From Chromatiaceae bacterium (lineage in GTDB: Bacteria; Pseudomonadota; Gammaproteobacteria; Chromatiales; Chromatiaceae), in the NCBI GenBank assembly GCA_024235215.1, contig JACKMU010000009.1:62001-126000 (forward strand): DNA of 64,000 bases. Reading direction: 5' to 3'. The position numbers were made by a program, and so were the translations under genes. Under the pieces are notes generated by a model, which saw nothing but the letters and a program-made list of their open reading frames with translations, was not told the DNA's origin and did no database searches. This document shows, piece by piece, positions 40,725-49,902 of this stretch. Positions within the stretch are counted from its first letter, which is position 1; each line of letters opens with the position of its first letter.

Positions 40725-41195
40725 CCTTCGGCAAGGCATGACCATGAAAAACGGCACCTATCGGTCCAACTCGGACTTCTGCCCGCCCTGGCGGGAGTAC
40801 CCCTCTTCGCCTCCGCTGAGAAGCTGCAGAAGCGCGGTAACCTCAGCCTCCCCGACACCCTCGTCGAGTTCGTCACCTCCCTCCCGAGCGTTCTGGAGAG
40901 CGTCGCAGTGGCGTCTAGCAAACGGCTGGCAAAGGGCCAGCGGCTGGTTGCGCTCGAAGCTGGAGTGGAACGGGTAGCGCGCACGCTGGGCCGGGCTGGG
41001 CGAGGCTTGTTCGGAAGTTTTCGGCACTTCCCCAACCGCTTGCCAACCGGATCAGAAAGCCGCTCACCGTGCCGGTGTGTGCCAATGATCGCGATCCCAT
41101 CCCGCAGCCGACCAATCTGTCCGACAATCCGGCGCAGCGGCGCACGCTATCATGTTGCCCGTTTTTCCACGAGTGAGCAGGATCCGGTGGGATGA
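40725..41195 (+). pseudogene. Probable remnant of an unrecognised gene
   Basis: A frame of 157 codons is open without an ATG near its start, and shows strong C/G preference at third positions until about 41,050. It reads naturally there (GLLPALAGVPLFASAEKL, LPSVLESVAVASSKRLAKG, LVALEAGVERVARTLGRAG). After that point natural-looking sequence moves to the neighbouring frame (ANRIRKPLTVPVCANDRDP, then IPQPTNLSDNPAQRRT), suggesting a frameshift. The upstream part runs into a TGA at 40722. I do not recognise the family. A short genuine protein from the GTG at 40908 is an alternative. Confidence 0.4.
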
Positions 41196-41359
41196 CTACC
41201 CATTCCGTTTCAGCCACTTACTTCGAAATGGAACGGTCAACCGGGGAATTCGGTTCAAAGATCGCCACAGCGTGCCGCTAACTGCGATAGCAGAATTGAG
41301 TCCTTAACCTTGACCGAGTCAAACGAAGAAAAACTGTCCGGGCACAGCTCACAAACATC

Positions 41360-44263
41360 ATGATTTCTCTTTCCGCAAAATCACGCATCGCGTTCGGTCA
41401 GGTGGGACTTCTGATCAGCCTGCTGCTGACAGCCAGCTTTCTGGGGCTGGTTCCTGATCAGGCAAAAACCGCACGAGCGGGACGTTCAGCGTTGGCGGAG
41501 GCGATTGCGGTCAACAGCTCTCTGATGGTTACCAAAGAGGATATCCGGCGCTTGACGGGTATGCTGGAACTGGTGGTGCAACGTAACGACGATCTGCTCT
41601 CCGCCGCGCTGCGCACCGATGCGGGCTATCTGGTGACCACCGTCGGGCCGCATGAGACGCTTTGGCAGGACAACGATTCGGCGTTCTCCACCGATTCCCA
41701 TGTCAAGGTACCCATCTGGGCTGGAGCGACCCGCTGGGGCCGGGTTGAACTCCGCTTCAAAGAACTGAAATCCGCCGGCTGGCATGGTCTGATGGAAGAT
41801 CCGCTGCTGCGGCTCCTCACCTTCGTCTCACTCTCCGCTTTCGTCGGTTTCTACTTCTATCTTGGCAGGATGTTGAAACAGCTGGATCCGTCGCAGGCCA
41901 TTCCAGGACGGGTCCGCTCAGCGCTGGACACCATGGCGGAGGGGTTGCTGGTGCTGGATAACAAAGAGCAGATCGTTCTCGCCAACCGCGCATTTGCCAA
42001 AACGTTGCAGGACGATCCGGAGGCACTGCTCGGCCGACGCGTCGGTGCATATCCCTGGTCCGACGCCAGTGGTGCCGCACTCAAACCGGAGAAGCGCCCC
42101 TGGCATCTGGCGCTCAAGAGCGGCGAGCCGCAAAAGAACCAACGGGTCCGGCTGGCTATCGGGCACGACCGACACCTCACTTTTCTGATCAACTGCTCCC
42201 CGGTGCTCGGCAGCGGCGGCAGATACGCCGGCGTACTGGTGAGCTTTGACGACGTGACACAATTGGAGGAGGCGGAGATCGAGCTGCTCAAGTCGAAAGA
42301 GGAGGCGGTGGCAGCCAATCAGGCCAAGAGCGCTTTCCTGGCCAATATGAGTCACGAGATCCGCACCCCGATGAATGCGATCCTGGGTTTTACCGAACTG
42401 CTCAAGCGCAGCAACGGCAAAGATCCCGCAGTCACCCGCAAACATCTGGAGACCATCTACTCCAGCGGCCGGCATCTGCTGGCGCTGATCAATGACATTC
42501 TCGATCTGTCCAAGGTCGAGGCGGGCCGGCTCGAAGTCGAACGCATACCCACCAACCCCTACCCGATCATCCGGGAGGTGGTGAAGGTGCTGGGCGTGAA
42601 AGCTGCCGAGAAAGGGATCGGCTGCCAATTTGTACTCGAAGGCGAGGTACCCGAGCAGATCGAAGGTGATCCGGGCAGGATTCGGCAGATCGTCACCAAC
42701 CTGGTGGGCAATGCAATCAAGTTCACCGCAACCGGTGGCGTCACCGTCACGGCGCGCGGACGGCGGCTGGCTGACGATACACTGGTGTTTTGCATCGATG
42801 TCGCTGACACCGGTGTCGGCATGAGCAGCGCAGCGACCACCCGCATATTCGAGGATTTCGTACAGGCCGACTCATCGGTGACGCGCAAGTTCGGTGGTAC
42901 CGGATTGGGCCTTTCGATCAGTCGCAAGTTCGCCCGCGCGCTGGGCGGAGACATCCGCGTCGAAAGTGAACTGGGGCGCGGCAGTCTGTTCCAGGTGACC
43001 CTGAATGGCGGCAGCGCCGGGGAGGTCCGCTGGATCAGCGCGGAAGCAGCGCTCGCCAGTGGCGTACAGGCGGAGAGTGATCAGCATACCCACTGGAAAT
43101 TCCCACCAGCCAGGGTGCTGGTGGTGGACGACGGTGCGGAGAACCGTGAACTGGTCAAACTGGTACTCGAGGAGTACGGCCTGACGGTGGCGGAGGCCGG
43201 CAATGGTCGGATCGGCGTGGAAATGGCAACACAGACGGCCTACGACCTGATCCTGATGGATATTCAGATGCCGGAGATGGATGGCTTCACCGCGACCGGC
43301 ATGCTACGCAGACAGGGCATGCTGACACCGATTATCGCACTCACCGCCAATGCCATGAAGGGATTTGAGCAGGAGTGTCTGAACGCTGGTTATAGCGGCT
43401 ACTTCACCAAACCGATAGATATCGACAAATTTGTCGCGACGATGGGGGAGATACTGGGTGCAGAGGCAGCCACCGAATCCGTTGAAGCCGGGACGGTGAA
43501 CGCTCCTCCGCCTGCGCTTCCACCGGTCGCTGATTCGCTCCCCGTCGTTTCGGCACTGGCTGACGATCCGCGTTTCAGCCGTCTGATCGTCCGCTTTCGG
43601 GAACGGCTGGTCGCGCAACTCGCCCTCATGGATGCCGCCTGGACGGATCAAAACCTGGATGCATTGGCAAAACTGGCTCACTGGCTGAAAGGCGCCGGCG
43701 GAACCGTCGGATTCGACCAGTTCACCGAACCGGCGAAGGCGCTCGAGTCAGCCGCCAAAGGCGCCGACTTAGTGACGATCCCGATCAGACTGGGAGAGCT
43801 GCACAGATTGACAGAGAACATGGTGGTTGGGAAAACGCCCGCCGCAGCCGGCTCCCCGGAAGATCGGGCACCCGCGCAACCGTCCCCCGTGGAGGAGGTG
43901 GCCGAGTCTATGCCGATCGTCTCCCGTCTGGCCGGCCATCCACGTTTTCACTCGGCGATCAACAAGTTCGTGGTCCGGTTACAAGCGCAGTATCAGCAGA
44001 TGCAAACGGCATGGGGTGGCGCCGATCTGGAGCAGCTCGCTGTGCTCGTTCATTGGTTGAAAGGCGCTGCCGGTACGGTCGGTTACGATGCATTCACTGA
44101 GCCGGCGAAGGAGCTGGAGCAGATGGCCAAAGCCGGACAACTGGAGGCAGCTGGCAAGATGGTGAAAAAAATCGGCGCCATGGTGGCGGCGGTGCAACTT
44201 CCGGAGTCGGACAACGCACACCCGAGACCTGGGCCGCTGCAATCGGCGGGTAATCGGTTGTGA
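41360..44263 (+). CDS. Hybrid histidine kinase with PAS, REC and two tandem HPt domains
   Basis: 967 residues. Membrane segments at about 13-33 and 150-168 enclose a periplasmic loop. A PAS-like domain (about 185-300) leads into HisKA with phospho-acceptor His332 in MSHEIRTPMN, an HATPase domain (NLVGNAIKFT, DTGVGMS, GGTGLGLSISRKFA), a receiver with Asp634 (LILMDIQMPEMDG), and two closely similar HPt domains with His774 (LAHWLKGAGGTVGFDQF) and His898 (LVHWLKGAAGTVGYDAF). The relay inside one chain can thus run His-Asp-His with two alternative exits. The REC-GGNEF-EAL gene starts 27 bases downstream, a likely output partner. Confidence 0.94.
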   Translation: MISLSAKSRIAFGQVGLLISLLLTASFLGLVPDQAKTARAGRSALAEAIAVNSSLMVTKEDIRRLTGMLELVVQRNDDLLSAALRTDAGYLVTTVGPHETLWQDNDSAFSTDSHVKVPIWAGATRWGRVELRFKELKSAGWHGLMEDPLLRLLTFVSLSAFVGFYFYLGRMLKQLDPSQAIPGRVRSALDTMAEGLLVLDNKEQIVLANRAFAKTLQDDPEALLGRRVGAYPWSDASGAALKPEKRPWHLALKSGEPQKNQRVRLAIGHDRHLTFLINCSPVLGSGGRYAGVLVSFDDVTQLEEAEIELLKSKEEAVAANQAKSAFLANMSHEIRTPMNAILGFTELLKRSNGKDPAVTRKHLETIYSSGRHLLALINDILDLSKVEAGRLEVERIPTNPYPIIREVVKVLGVKAAEKGIGCQFVLEGEVPEQIEGDPGRIRQIVTNLVGNAIKFTATGGVTVTARGRRLADDTLVFCIDVADTGVGMSSAATTRIFEDFVQADSSVTRKFGGTGLGLSISRKFARALGGDIRVESELGRGSLFQVTLNGGSAGEVRWISAEAALASGVQAESDQHTHWKFPPARVLVVDDGAENRELVKLVLEEYGLTVAEAGNGRIGVEMATQTAYDLILMDIQMPEMDGFTATGMLRRQGMLTPIIALTANAMKGFEQECLNAGYSGYFTKPIDIDKFVATMGEILGAEAATESVEAGTVNAPPPALPPVADSLPVVSALADDPRFSRLIVRFRERLVAQLALMDAAWTDQNLDALAKLAHWLKGAGGTVGFDQFTEPAKALESAAKGADLVTIPIRLGELHRLTENMVVGKTPAAAGSPEDRAPAQPSPVEEVAESMPIVSRLAGHPRFHSAINKFVVRLQAQYQQMQTAWGGADLEQLAVLVHWLKGAAGTVGYDAFTEPAKELEQMAKAGQLEAAGKMVKKIGAMVAAVQLPESDNAHPRPGPLQSAGNRL

Positions 44264-44290
44264 AACAGAACTGTTTGGAGCAGTAACAGG

Positions 44291-46126
44291 ATGCTACTGG
44301 ACAAACTCAGAGCACTCACCCCACAAGTGCCGGCGAATCAGTCGTTGGAGCGAGCTCCTGTAATGGACTATGCAGGCAGGGATGACCACCAGACGCTGCT
44401 GGCCAACGCCACCATCATGATGGTGGATGATGAACCGATCACCATGGAGGTGGTTCAGACCTTTCTCGAAGACGCCGGTTATGAGCACTTCCTGCTGATC
44501 GAGGACTCACGCCTCGCGCTCGACAAAATTCTTGAGCACAGACCCGACATCCTGCTGCTGGATCTGGTGATGCCACATGTCTCCGGTTTCGAGATTCTCA
44601 CCAGGATCCGCCAACATCCGAAGATCTCCTATCTTCCGGTGATCATACTCACCTCCTCTTCCGAAGCCGAAACCAAACTGCAGGCACTGGACAAAGGCGC
44701 TACCGACTTTCTCGCCAAACCGGTCGACCCCAGCGAGTTGGCGCTGCGGGTGCGCAACACACTGGCGGCAAAAGCCTACCAGGACCAGCTGGCCTACTAC
44801 GATCCACTGACCAACCTGCCCAACCGGCGCTATTTCCTGGATCGCCTGGAGTGGTCGATACATCAGGCGAACCGGCAGAACTCCCAGTTGGCGGTGCTGC
44901 ACATCGCGCTGAACCAGTTCCGGCGTATTTATGATGCGCTCGGACCGACCGCGAGTGACCAGGTGATCAGGCAGGTTGCCGAACGTATCCGCGAATGCAT
45001 TCGCCACACCGACACGGTCGGGCGCACCCACACCAAGGAGGGCTACGACAATGTACTCTACCGGATGGGAGGGAATGAGTTTTCCGTACTCTGTACCCAG
45101 CTGTGTCAGCCGGAAGACGCGGCCAAGGTGGCCCGCCGGGTATTGGAGGTGATGCGGCTACCGTTCGATGCGGGGGGTACGGAAGTGCAGATGCCGACCA
45201 CGATCGGTATCGCTGGTTATCCGGGCGATGCCCAGACGCTGGATACGATTGTCCAGAGAGCAGGGATTGCGGCGGCACAGGCGGCTGAGAAGGGGGAGAC
45301 GACGTTCGAGTTCTACTCCGATCAGATGAATCTCACTTCGTTACAGCGTCTGCAAATGGAGGCTGATCTGCGTCATGCGATCCAGAACGATGAACTGGTT
45401 CTGCACTATCAGCCGAAGGTCGACATCAAAACCAACCAGGTCACCGGAGTCGAAACGCTGGTCCGCTGGCAAAGAACCACTGGCGAGCTGGTCTATCCCA
45501 ACAACTTCATTCCACTGGCTGAGGAGTGTGGGCTGATCCATGCCATTGGTGTATGGGTATTGCAAGCGGCTTGCAGACAGCTCGCTCAGTGGCAGTCCCA
45601 GGGCAAATGGATTCACGTTGCGGTGAACCTATCGGCGAAGCAGCTGTACGGAGGAGGTCTGGTTGAAACGGTTGCGAAGATAATAGACGCAAACGGCATA
45701 GATCCCAGCTATCTGACCCTGGAATTGACCGAAAGCCTGTTCATGGAGGATGCCGACTATACCGTGCAGACTCTGAACCGGCTGATGGCATTGAACACCA
45801 GAATATCGATGGATGACTTCGGTACGGGCTACTCCTCGCTCAGCTATCTGAAAGCATTCCCGCTGCACGAACTGAAGATCGACCGGTCATTTTTGAGTGG
45901 AGTGAACGCCAATCGTCATGATCAGGCGCTGGTCTCTGCCATCGTCTATCTGGCCCATGAGTTCGGTCTGACCGTCATCGCAGAAGGGGTTGAAGAGGCG
46001 TCCCAGCTCGAATTTCTCGCCACTATCGGTTGTGATCAGTATCAGGGGTATCTCTTCAGCAAACCTTTACCGGTTGCCCAGATCACACCGATGCTCTCGT
46101 CTTGCGGTATTGTCAACAACGTCTGA
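44291..46126 (+). CDS. Response regulator with degenerate GGDEF and intact EAL domain
   Basis: 611 residues. The receiver (about 40-160) carries acidic MMVDDEP, phospho-acceptor Asp91 (LLLDLVMPHVSG) and the lysine in FLAKPVD. The GGDEF domain reads GGNEF at 260-264, with asparagine replacing the catalytic aspartate, and also has a weak metal site (HIALNQFRRI), so cyclase activity is doubtful. The EAL domain looks active: ETLVRW, NLSAKQL, LELTES, DDFGTGYSSLSYLKAFPLHELKIDRSF and the late AEGVEE. The expected role is a phosphorylation-controlled c-di-GMP phosphodiesterase downstream of the hybrid kinase. RBS: AGGA before the ATG at 44291. Confidence 0.93.
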   Translation: MLLDKLRALTPQVPANQSLERAPVMDYAGRDDHQTLLANATIMMVDDEPITMEVVQTFLEDAGYEHFLLIEDSRLALDKILEHRPDILLLDLVMPHVSGFEILTRIRQHPKISYLPVIILTSSSEAETKLQALDKGATDFLAKPVDPSELALRVRNTLAAKAYQDQLAYYDPLTNLPNRRYFLDRLEWSIHQANRQNSQLAVLHIALNQFRRIYDALGPTASDQVIRQVAERIRECIRHTDTVGRTHTKEGYDNVLYRMGGNEFSVLCTQLCQPEDAAKVARRVLEVMRLPFDAGGTEVQMPTTIGIAGYPGDAQTLDTIVQRAGIAAAQAAEKGETTFEFYSDQMNLTSLQRLQMEADLRHAIQNDELVLHYQPKVDIKTNQVTGVETLVRWQRTTGELVYPNNFIPLAEECGLIHAIGVWVLQAACRQLAQWQSQGKWIHVAVNLSAKQLYGGGLVETVAKIIDANGIDPSYLTLELTESLFMEDADYTVQTLNRLMALNTRISMDDFGTGYSSLSYLKAFPLHELKIDRSFLSGVNANRHDQALVSAIVYLAHEFGLTVIAEGVEEASQLEFLATIGCDQYQGYLFSKPLPVAQITPMLSSCGIVNNV

Positions 46127-46278
46127 GTTGCACACGCTGACTCTTCCTCCTGGCGTTCTTCGTGCAATACGGTGGCAGGTTGCCCCAACCTATTCACCGA
46201 CTCCCGGAGACTCGATGGACTGGTGCTGCAAGGTGTCCGCTCACATCGTCGCAGTAGCTATTCCCCGGCTTGGCGCAG

Positions 46279-46689
46279 TCAGCCCAGAGACTCATCCAGT
46301 TGTTGATACTGGCTCAGAATTCTTGGCACCAGATTGTTACCTGCGTGCGCCTTGAGGTAGTCGACAAACAACTGCAAGAATGGCCTCAGGCTCTCTTCTC
46401 CCCGATCGATACACAGCATTAGCTGCTGAAGATCCGGTACCAGACCAAAGATGCGTCGCAGTTTGTCAATCACTTTGGAGAACCAACTCCGTTGCATCCC
46501 TTCCACCAACTCCGCTATCTCGGGAAAAGTCTGCAGCAGTTCCTCCGCCTCCTCCGTTTCGACATGATCCAGGATCAACCGCAGCAGTTCCGCAGTTACT
46601 TTACGCGCCGATACTTCGGGAAAACCCAATTTCTCCACTGCGAGTGAGATGAACTCGTCCATGAAGAATAAGACAAACTTCCCTGCCAT
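46279..46689 (-). CDS. Small all-alpha protein of unknown function
   Basis: 136 residues from the ATG at 46689, which has GGAG nine bases upstream; an internal ATG (MDEFISLAVEKLGF) lacks one. Predicted all-helical, acidic, no signal peptide. Blocks such as DEFISLAVEKLGFPEVSARKV and LLQTFPEIAELVEGM recall small DUF families of stress-associated helical proteins (DUF2267- or DUF2780-like), but the match is by impression only. It converges with the REC-EAL gene and has no obvious partner. Confidence 0.6.
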   Translation of the reverse strand: MAGKFVLFFMDEFISLAVEKLGFPEVSARKVTAELLRLILDHVETEEAEELLQTFPEIAELVEGMQRSWFSKVIDKLRRIFGLVPDLQQLMLCIDRGEESLRPFLQLFVDYLKAHAGNNLVPRILSQYQQLDESLG

Positions 46690-46831
46690 CTGTTGTCACT
46701 CCATCAGTAAAAAGTGGTTATCAGGCTGTTATTGACATCACATAATCAGCAACTGTTCGGGCTGCGCTTGGTATCGTTCGCAGCAATCGTCCTCAATGAT
46801 TTGCGCCTTTCAGCGCATGCTGATAATGGCC

Positions 46832-46862
46832 AAAAAAAGCGCCCCGCAGGGCGCGGGGCGTT
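46832..46862 (-). terminator. Rho-independent terminator (minus strand)
   Basis: On the minus strand a GC-rich stem (CGCCCCGC pairing with GCGGGGCG, loop about 5 bases) is followed at once by seven Ts. This is the clearest intrinsic terminator in the window. It lies 21 bases after the stop of the short frame at 46883-47023, implying that something there is transcribed. Confidence 0.8.
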
Positions 46863-46882
46863 GCCTCATCGGCCAGTGTTGG

Positions 46883-47023
46883 CTACTCAAACCACTGCTG
46901 AAGTAAGCCGTTCCATCGGAACTCGACGATACCCGTTCCCTGTATCGCCGCATTGAAAACAGTCGCAACCACTGCTTCGATTCGATCACCAGTGTAAAGG
47001 ATCCCGGCTGGGTCAACTGTCAA
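46883..47023 (-). CDS. Possible 46-residue protein, or 3' fragment of a lost gene
   Basis: The frame reads naturally (VDPAGILYTGDRIEAVVATV then IQGTGIVEFRWNGLLQQWFE) and ends just before a canonical terminator. The only in-frame start is a TTG at 47023 without a ribosome-binding site; eleven bases further upstream is a TAG. It could be a short protein, or the surviving 3' end of a larger gene whose terminator remains. No family recognised. The surrounding 46690-47451 stretch holds nothing else certain. Confidence 0.35.
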   Translation of the reverse strand: MTVDPAGILYTGDRIEAVVATVFNAAIQGTGIVEFRWNGLLQQWFE

Positions 47024-47141
47024 TAATTGTGACTATGCATAGCCAGCTGGATTGCAGTGCGCGCATCATCCGTTCGCAGATGCACAGAGCAAACACTGAT
47101 TGCTGTAGACGTATACGATCCAGCCGTTCCACCAAGAGTGT

Positions 47142-47178
47142 GAAATTTTGTCACGCGATGTCACATTATTTATTCGAG
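47142..47178 (+). promoter_or_regulatory. Candidate promoter/operator region upstream of the repeat lipoprotein
   Basis: GTGA-N7-TCAC (47142-47154) is followed by a second GTCAC (47160-47164), giving a GTGA/TCAC/TCAC array reminiscent of Crp/Vfr-type half-sites. TTGTCA-N17-TATTCG (47149-47177) is a possible sigma-70 pair. It lies about 280 bases before the lipoprotein start, so assignment is tentative. Confidence 0.25.
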
Positions 47179-47451
47179 TGGGGTATCTTTGACCTCACGG
47201 GGAGGCAAGCGGCAATCCAACCGATCCGGAAAACACCGGTTGTGGCATCGCAGCAGAGGGGGGAAAGCATCTTCAACACTGCGCAACATTCTGGGGTATC
47301 TCAAGTGACTCGATTGTGAGAGGTCGGTCCAACTCCTGAAGTAGCAACTGGCATATTGAATAGATAAAGTTGAAAATGAATCCCGGCGCACATCCACTGA
47401 TTCAACCTGGATGCGGCGCAATGGAATTCACACAAACAACGGAGCATAGGT

Positions 47452-48951
47452 ATGAAACCGATGAACAAGAAACTGATACTCCCTTTCATCACCTCGGCGG
47501 TGATTGGAATCACCGGTTGTTCCACGACACAGCAGAAAGCCCAGATGGAGGGTGCTGGGACGATGGGTGATATGGATGCCCAACTGGAAGAGATGAGAAG
47601 AGAGAACGAGCAGCTGCGGCAATCATTGCAACGCGCCCAGGCTGGCACTGAACAGAGCAGTGCCGACTCGGAAGATCTGCTGCCGCCCAATGCGAAACCG
47701 GGTGAATGCTATGCACGTGTACAGGTCCCTGAAAAGTATGAGGACACCACGCGACGTGTGCTCAAGAGCGAGGCCTCGGAGCGTGTTGAGATCATTCCGG
47801 CGGAGTATGCCATGGTCGATAAACAGGTACTGGTAAAAGAGGCTGGAACACGGCAAAAAGTGATACCAGCACGCTACGAAATGGTCGACCAGAAGGTGCT
47901 CGTCAGCGAAGCAAGCGAGAAGAAGAAGGTGTTGCCCGCTCGCTTCGAATTCGAGAAAGAGCCGATCGAAGTGTGCGACACCAAGTTGGTCAGCAAAGTG
48001 ATTCCTGCCCGCTTCGAAATGGTCGATGAACGTGTTCTGGTGGAAGAGCCGAGCCAGACGATGAAGGTGGTTCCGGAAAGCTACAAGTGGGTGGAAGAGC
48101 GTGTTCTGGTCAGTGAGGCCTCGGAAAAGCTGGTCACCAAAGATGCCGTATACAAAAACGTGTCCGAGCAGGTATTGGTGAAACCGGCGCACACGGTCTG
48201 GAAGAAAGGCCGCGGGCCGATCGAAAAGGTGGACAATGCGACTGGAGAGATCATGTGTCTGGTGGAGGTCCCGGCTGAATACAAGACCGTTACCAAGCAG
48301 GTCCTGGTGACCCCGGCGCGCACCGAAAAAGTGGTCATACCGGCGAAATACGAGACGGTGAAGAAGCGCGTTGTGGACGAGAGCGCCAGAAGCGTTACCA
48401 ATCCGCTACCGGCCAAATACAAAACCATCAAGGTACGCAAAATGGTGGAGCCGGCAAAAACAGTTACCGAAGAGGTTCCCGGCAACTGCCGTATGATGAA
48501 AGTGCGCAAGATGGTGGAGGGACCACGGGAAGTGACTGAGACCGTTCCGGCAGTATACAAGACGGTGCAGGTCCGCAAGATGGTGGAAGCACCGAAGACT
48601 GTGGAAGAGAAGATACCTGCGGAGTACAAGACGATCAAGGTGCGCACCGTCGTCAAACCGGCCAGTGAGCGCCGTATACCGATTGCGGCTGAATACCAGA
48701 CTATCTCCGAAAGGAAGAAGGTTTCGGACAGCCGCCTGGAGTGGCGCCCGATACTGTGTGAAACCAATACCACACCCGATGTGGTGCGACGCCTGCAGTC
48801 CGCTCTGAAGCGTGAAGGATATGATCCAGGCGCTATCGATGGTGTGCTCGGATCCGCAACCAGGCAGGCCGTGGATCGCTACCAGCGGGACAAGAACATC
48901 CCGAGGGGACAGGTGACCATCGGTGTATTGAAGCGGCTCGGCGTGCAGTAA
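47452..48951 (+). CDS. Lipoprotein with fourteen 23-residue repeats and a C-terminal peptidoglycan-binding domain
   Basis: 499 residues; ATG with GGAG upstream. A lipobox ends in GITGC (Cys about 23), so the mature protein is lipid-anchored. A short coiled coil (about 40-65) is followed by about fourteen repeats of 23 residues (about 84-410). Their pattern is [IVL]PA.Y..V..[RK].[LM]V..A....V, and each unit probably forms a beta-hairpin in an extended rod. The last 70 residues are a PG_binding_1 domain (VVRRLQSALKREGYDPGAIDG, LGSATRQAVDRYQ). The build suggests a rod linking the outer membrane to the cell wall. A strong hairpin follows the stop codon. Confidence 0.88.
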   Translation: MKPMNKKLILPFITSAVIGITGCSTTQQKAQMEGAGTMGDMDAQLEEMRRENEQLRQSLQRAQAGTEQSSADSEDLLPPNAKPGECYARVQVPEKYEDTTRRVLKSEASERVEIIPAEYAMVDKQVLVKEAGTRQKVIPARYEMVDQKVLVSEASEKKKVLPARFEFEKEPIEVCDTKLVSKVIPARFEMVDERVLVEEPSQTMKVVPESYKWVEERVLVSEASEKLVTKDAVYKNVSEQVLVKPAHTVWKKGRGPIEKVDNATGEIMCLVEVPAEYKTVTKQVLVTPARTEKVVIPAKYETVKKRVVDESARSVTNPLPAKYKTIKVRKMVEPAKTVTEEVPGNCRMMKVRKMVEGPREVTETVPAVYKTVQVRKMVEAPKTVEEKIPAEYKTIKVRTVVKPASERRIPIAAEYQTISERKKVSDSRLEWRPILCETNTTPDVVRRLQSALKREGYDPGAIDGVLGSATRQAVDRYQRDKNIPRGQVTIGVLKRLGVQ

Positions 48952-48964
48952 CGACGCCACCCTG

Positions 48965-49003
48965 TCTGCTACACCCCTGCGCTCCCGGCAGGGGTGAAGC
49001 AGA
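48965..49003 (+). terminator. Strong hairpin after the lipoprotein gene
   Basis: ACCCCTGC (48973-48980) pairs with GCAGGGGT (48988-48995), extended by outer TCTGCT / AGCAGA. It starts 14 bases after the stop codon. There is no T-run, so it may be a weak terminator, an attenuator or a transcript-end stabiliser. Confidence 0.5.
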
Positions 49004-49187
49004 TTGATCGTACAGACTTGGAGGTGCCAACCACCTCGCCAGTGCCCGATGCGCTGAACCCACACTGCGGAGCAGATACACAATGAATTATCAGTACAAC
49101 AGCAGCGTGCCCGATCGGTGCAACTCACCCACGCTGCACGACCGCCCTGACCAGGGCACCATTCAATGGATGCGGCAGAGGGGAGAT

Positions 49188-49889
49188 ATGAGAATCGCTT
49201 TTCTGGAAGATGATCAGGCACAGGCGGAGATGATCAAAAGCTGGTTGAGTTCGGCCGAGCATAGTTGCCGCCACTTCACCAAAGCGAGTCTGTTTCTGAA
49301 AGAGATCAGGCGGGAGAGCTACGATCTGCTGATCCTCGACTGGGAGTTGCCCGAATCGTCCGGCATAGAGGTGCTACGCCGGGTCAGGGAGCAGAGCGAC
49401 TGGCGGGTGCCGGTGCTGTTCATCACCAATCGTGACAGCGAGGATGATGTGGTAAAGGCACTTGCCGAGGGCGCGGACGACTATATGACCAAACCCGCTT
49501 CACGCAACATCACGCTGGCACGAATCAATGCGCTGGCCAGACGTAGTCAGTTGGAAACAGTGGGGGAACAGACGCTGGAGTTCGGCGACTACAAGTTTCT
49601 GACCACGAAAAAGACATTGACGCAGTGCGGCAAACCGATCGAGTTGACCGAGAAGGAGTACCAACTGGCAGTGATGCTGTTCTGCAATATCGGACGACTG
49701 CTGTCGCGCAACCATATGCTCGAGGCGATCTGGGGTGTCGGACCTGAACTCGCCACGCGTACCGTGGATACGCACATCAGCCGCCTGCGCCGAAAACTGG
49801 CCCTCCTGCCGGAACACGGCTGGCGCCTGAAGGCGGTGTATCAGCATGGCTACCGGCTGGAACGGGTGGACGACCTAAACAGCGATTGA
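49188..49889 (+). CDS. OmpR/PhoB-type response regulator
   Basis: 233 residues from the ATG at 49188, preceded by GGGGAG; a frame 35 codons longer is open but lacks family-like sequence. The receiver has FLEDDQAQ, the phospho-acceptor aspartate in LLILDWELPESSG, FITNRD and the lysine in DDYMTKPAS. The C-terminal winged helix has the typical ELTEKEYQLAVMLF, RTVDTHISRLRRKL and LKAVYQHGYRL. The CHASE2 histidine kinase gene downstream is the natural partner; a MITE-like element now separates them. Confidence 0.93.
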   Translation: MRIAFLEDDQAQAEMIKSWLSSAEHSCRHFTKASLFLKEIRRESYDLLILDWELPESSGIEVLRRVREQSDWRVPVLFITNRDSEDDVVKALAEGADDYMTKPASRNITLARINALARRSQLETVGEQTLEFGDYKFLTTKKTLTQCGKPIELTEKEYQLAVMLFCNIGRLLSRNHMLEAIWGVGPELATRTVDTHISRLRRKLALLPEHGWRLKAVYQHGYRLERVDDLNSD

Positions 49890-49902
49890 ATCCGGTACAC
49901 TA

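Noticed and set aside
45061..45090. Active diguanylate cyclase in the REC-GGDEF-EAL protein
   Set aside because: The signature is GGNEF, and the upstream metal-binding segment lacks the usual aspartate (HIALNQF), so activity is unlikely.
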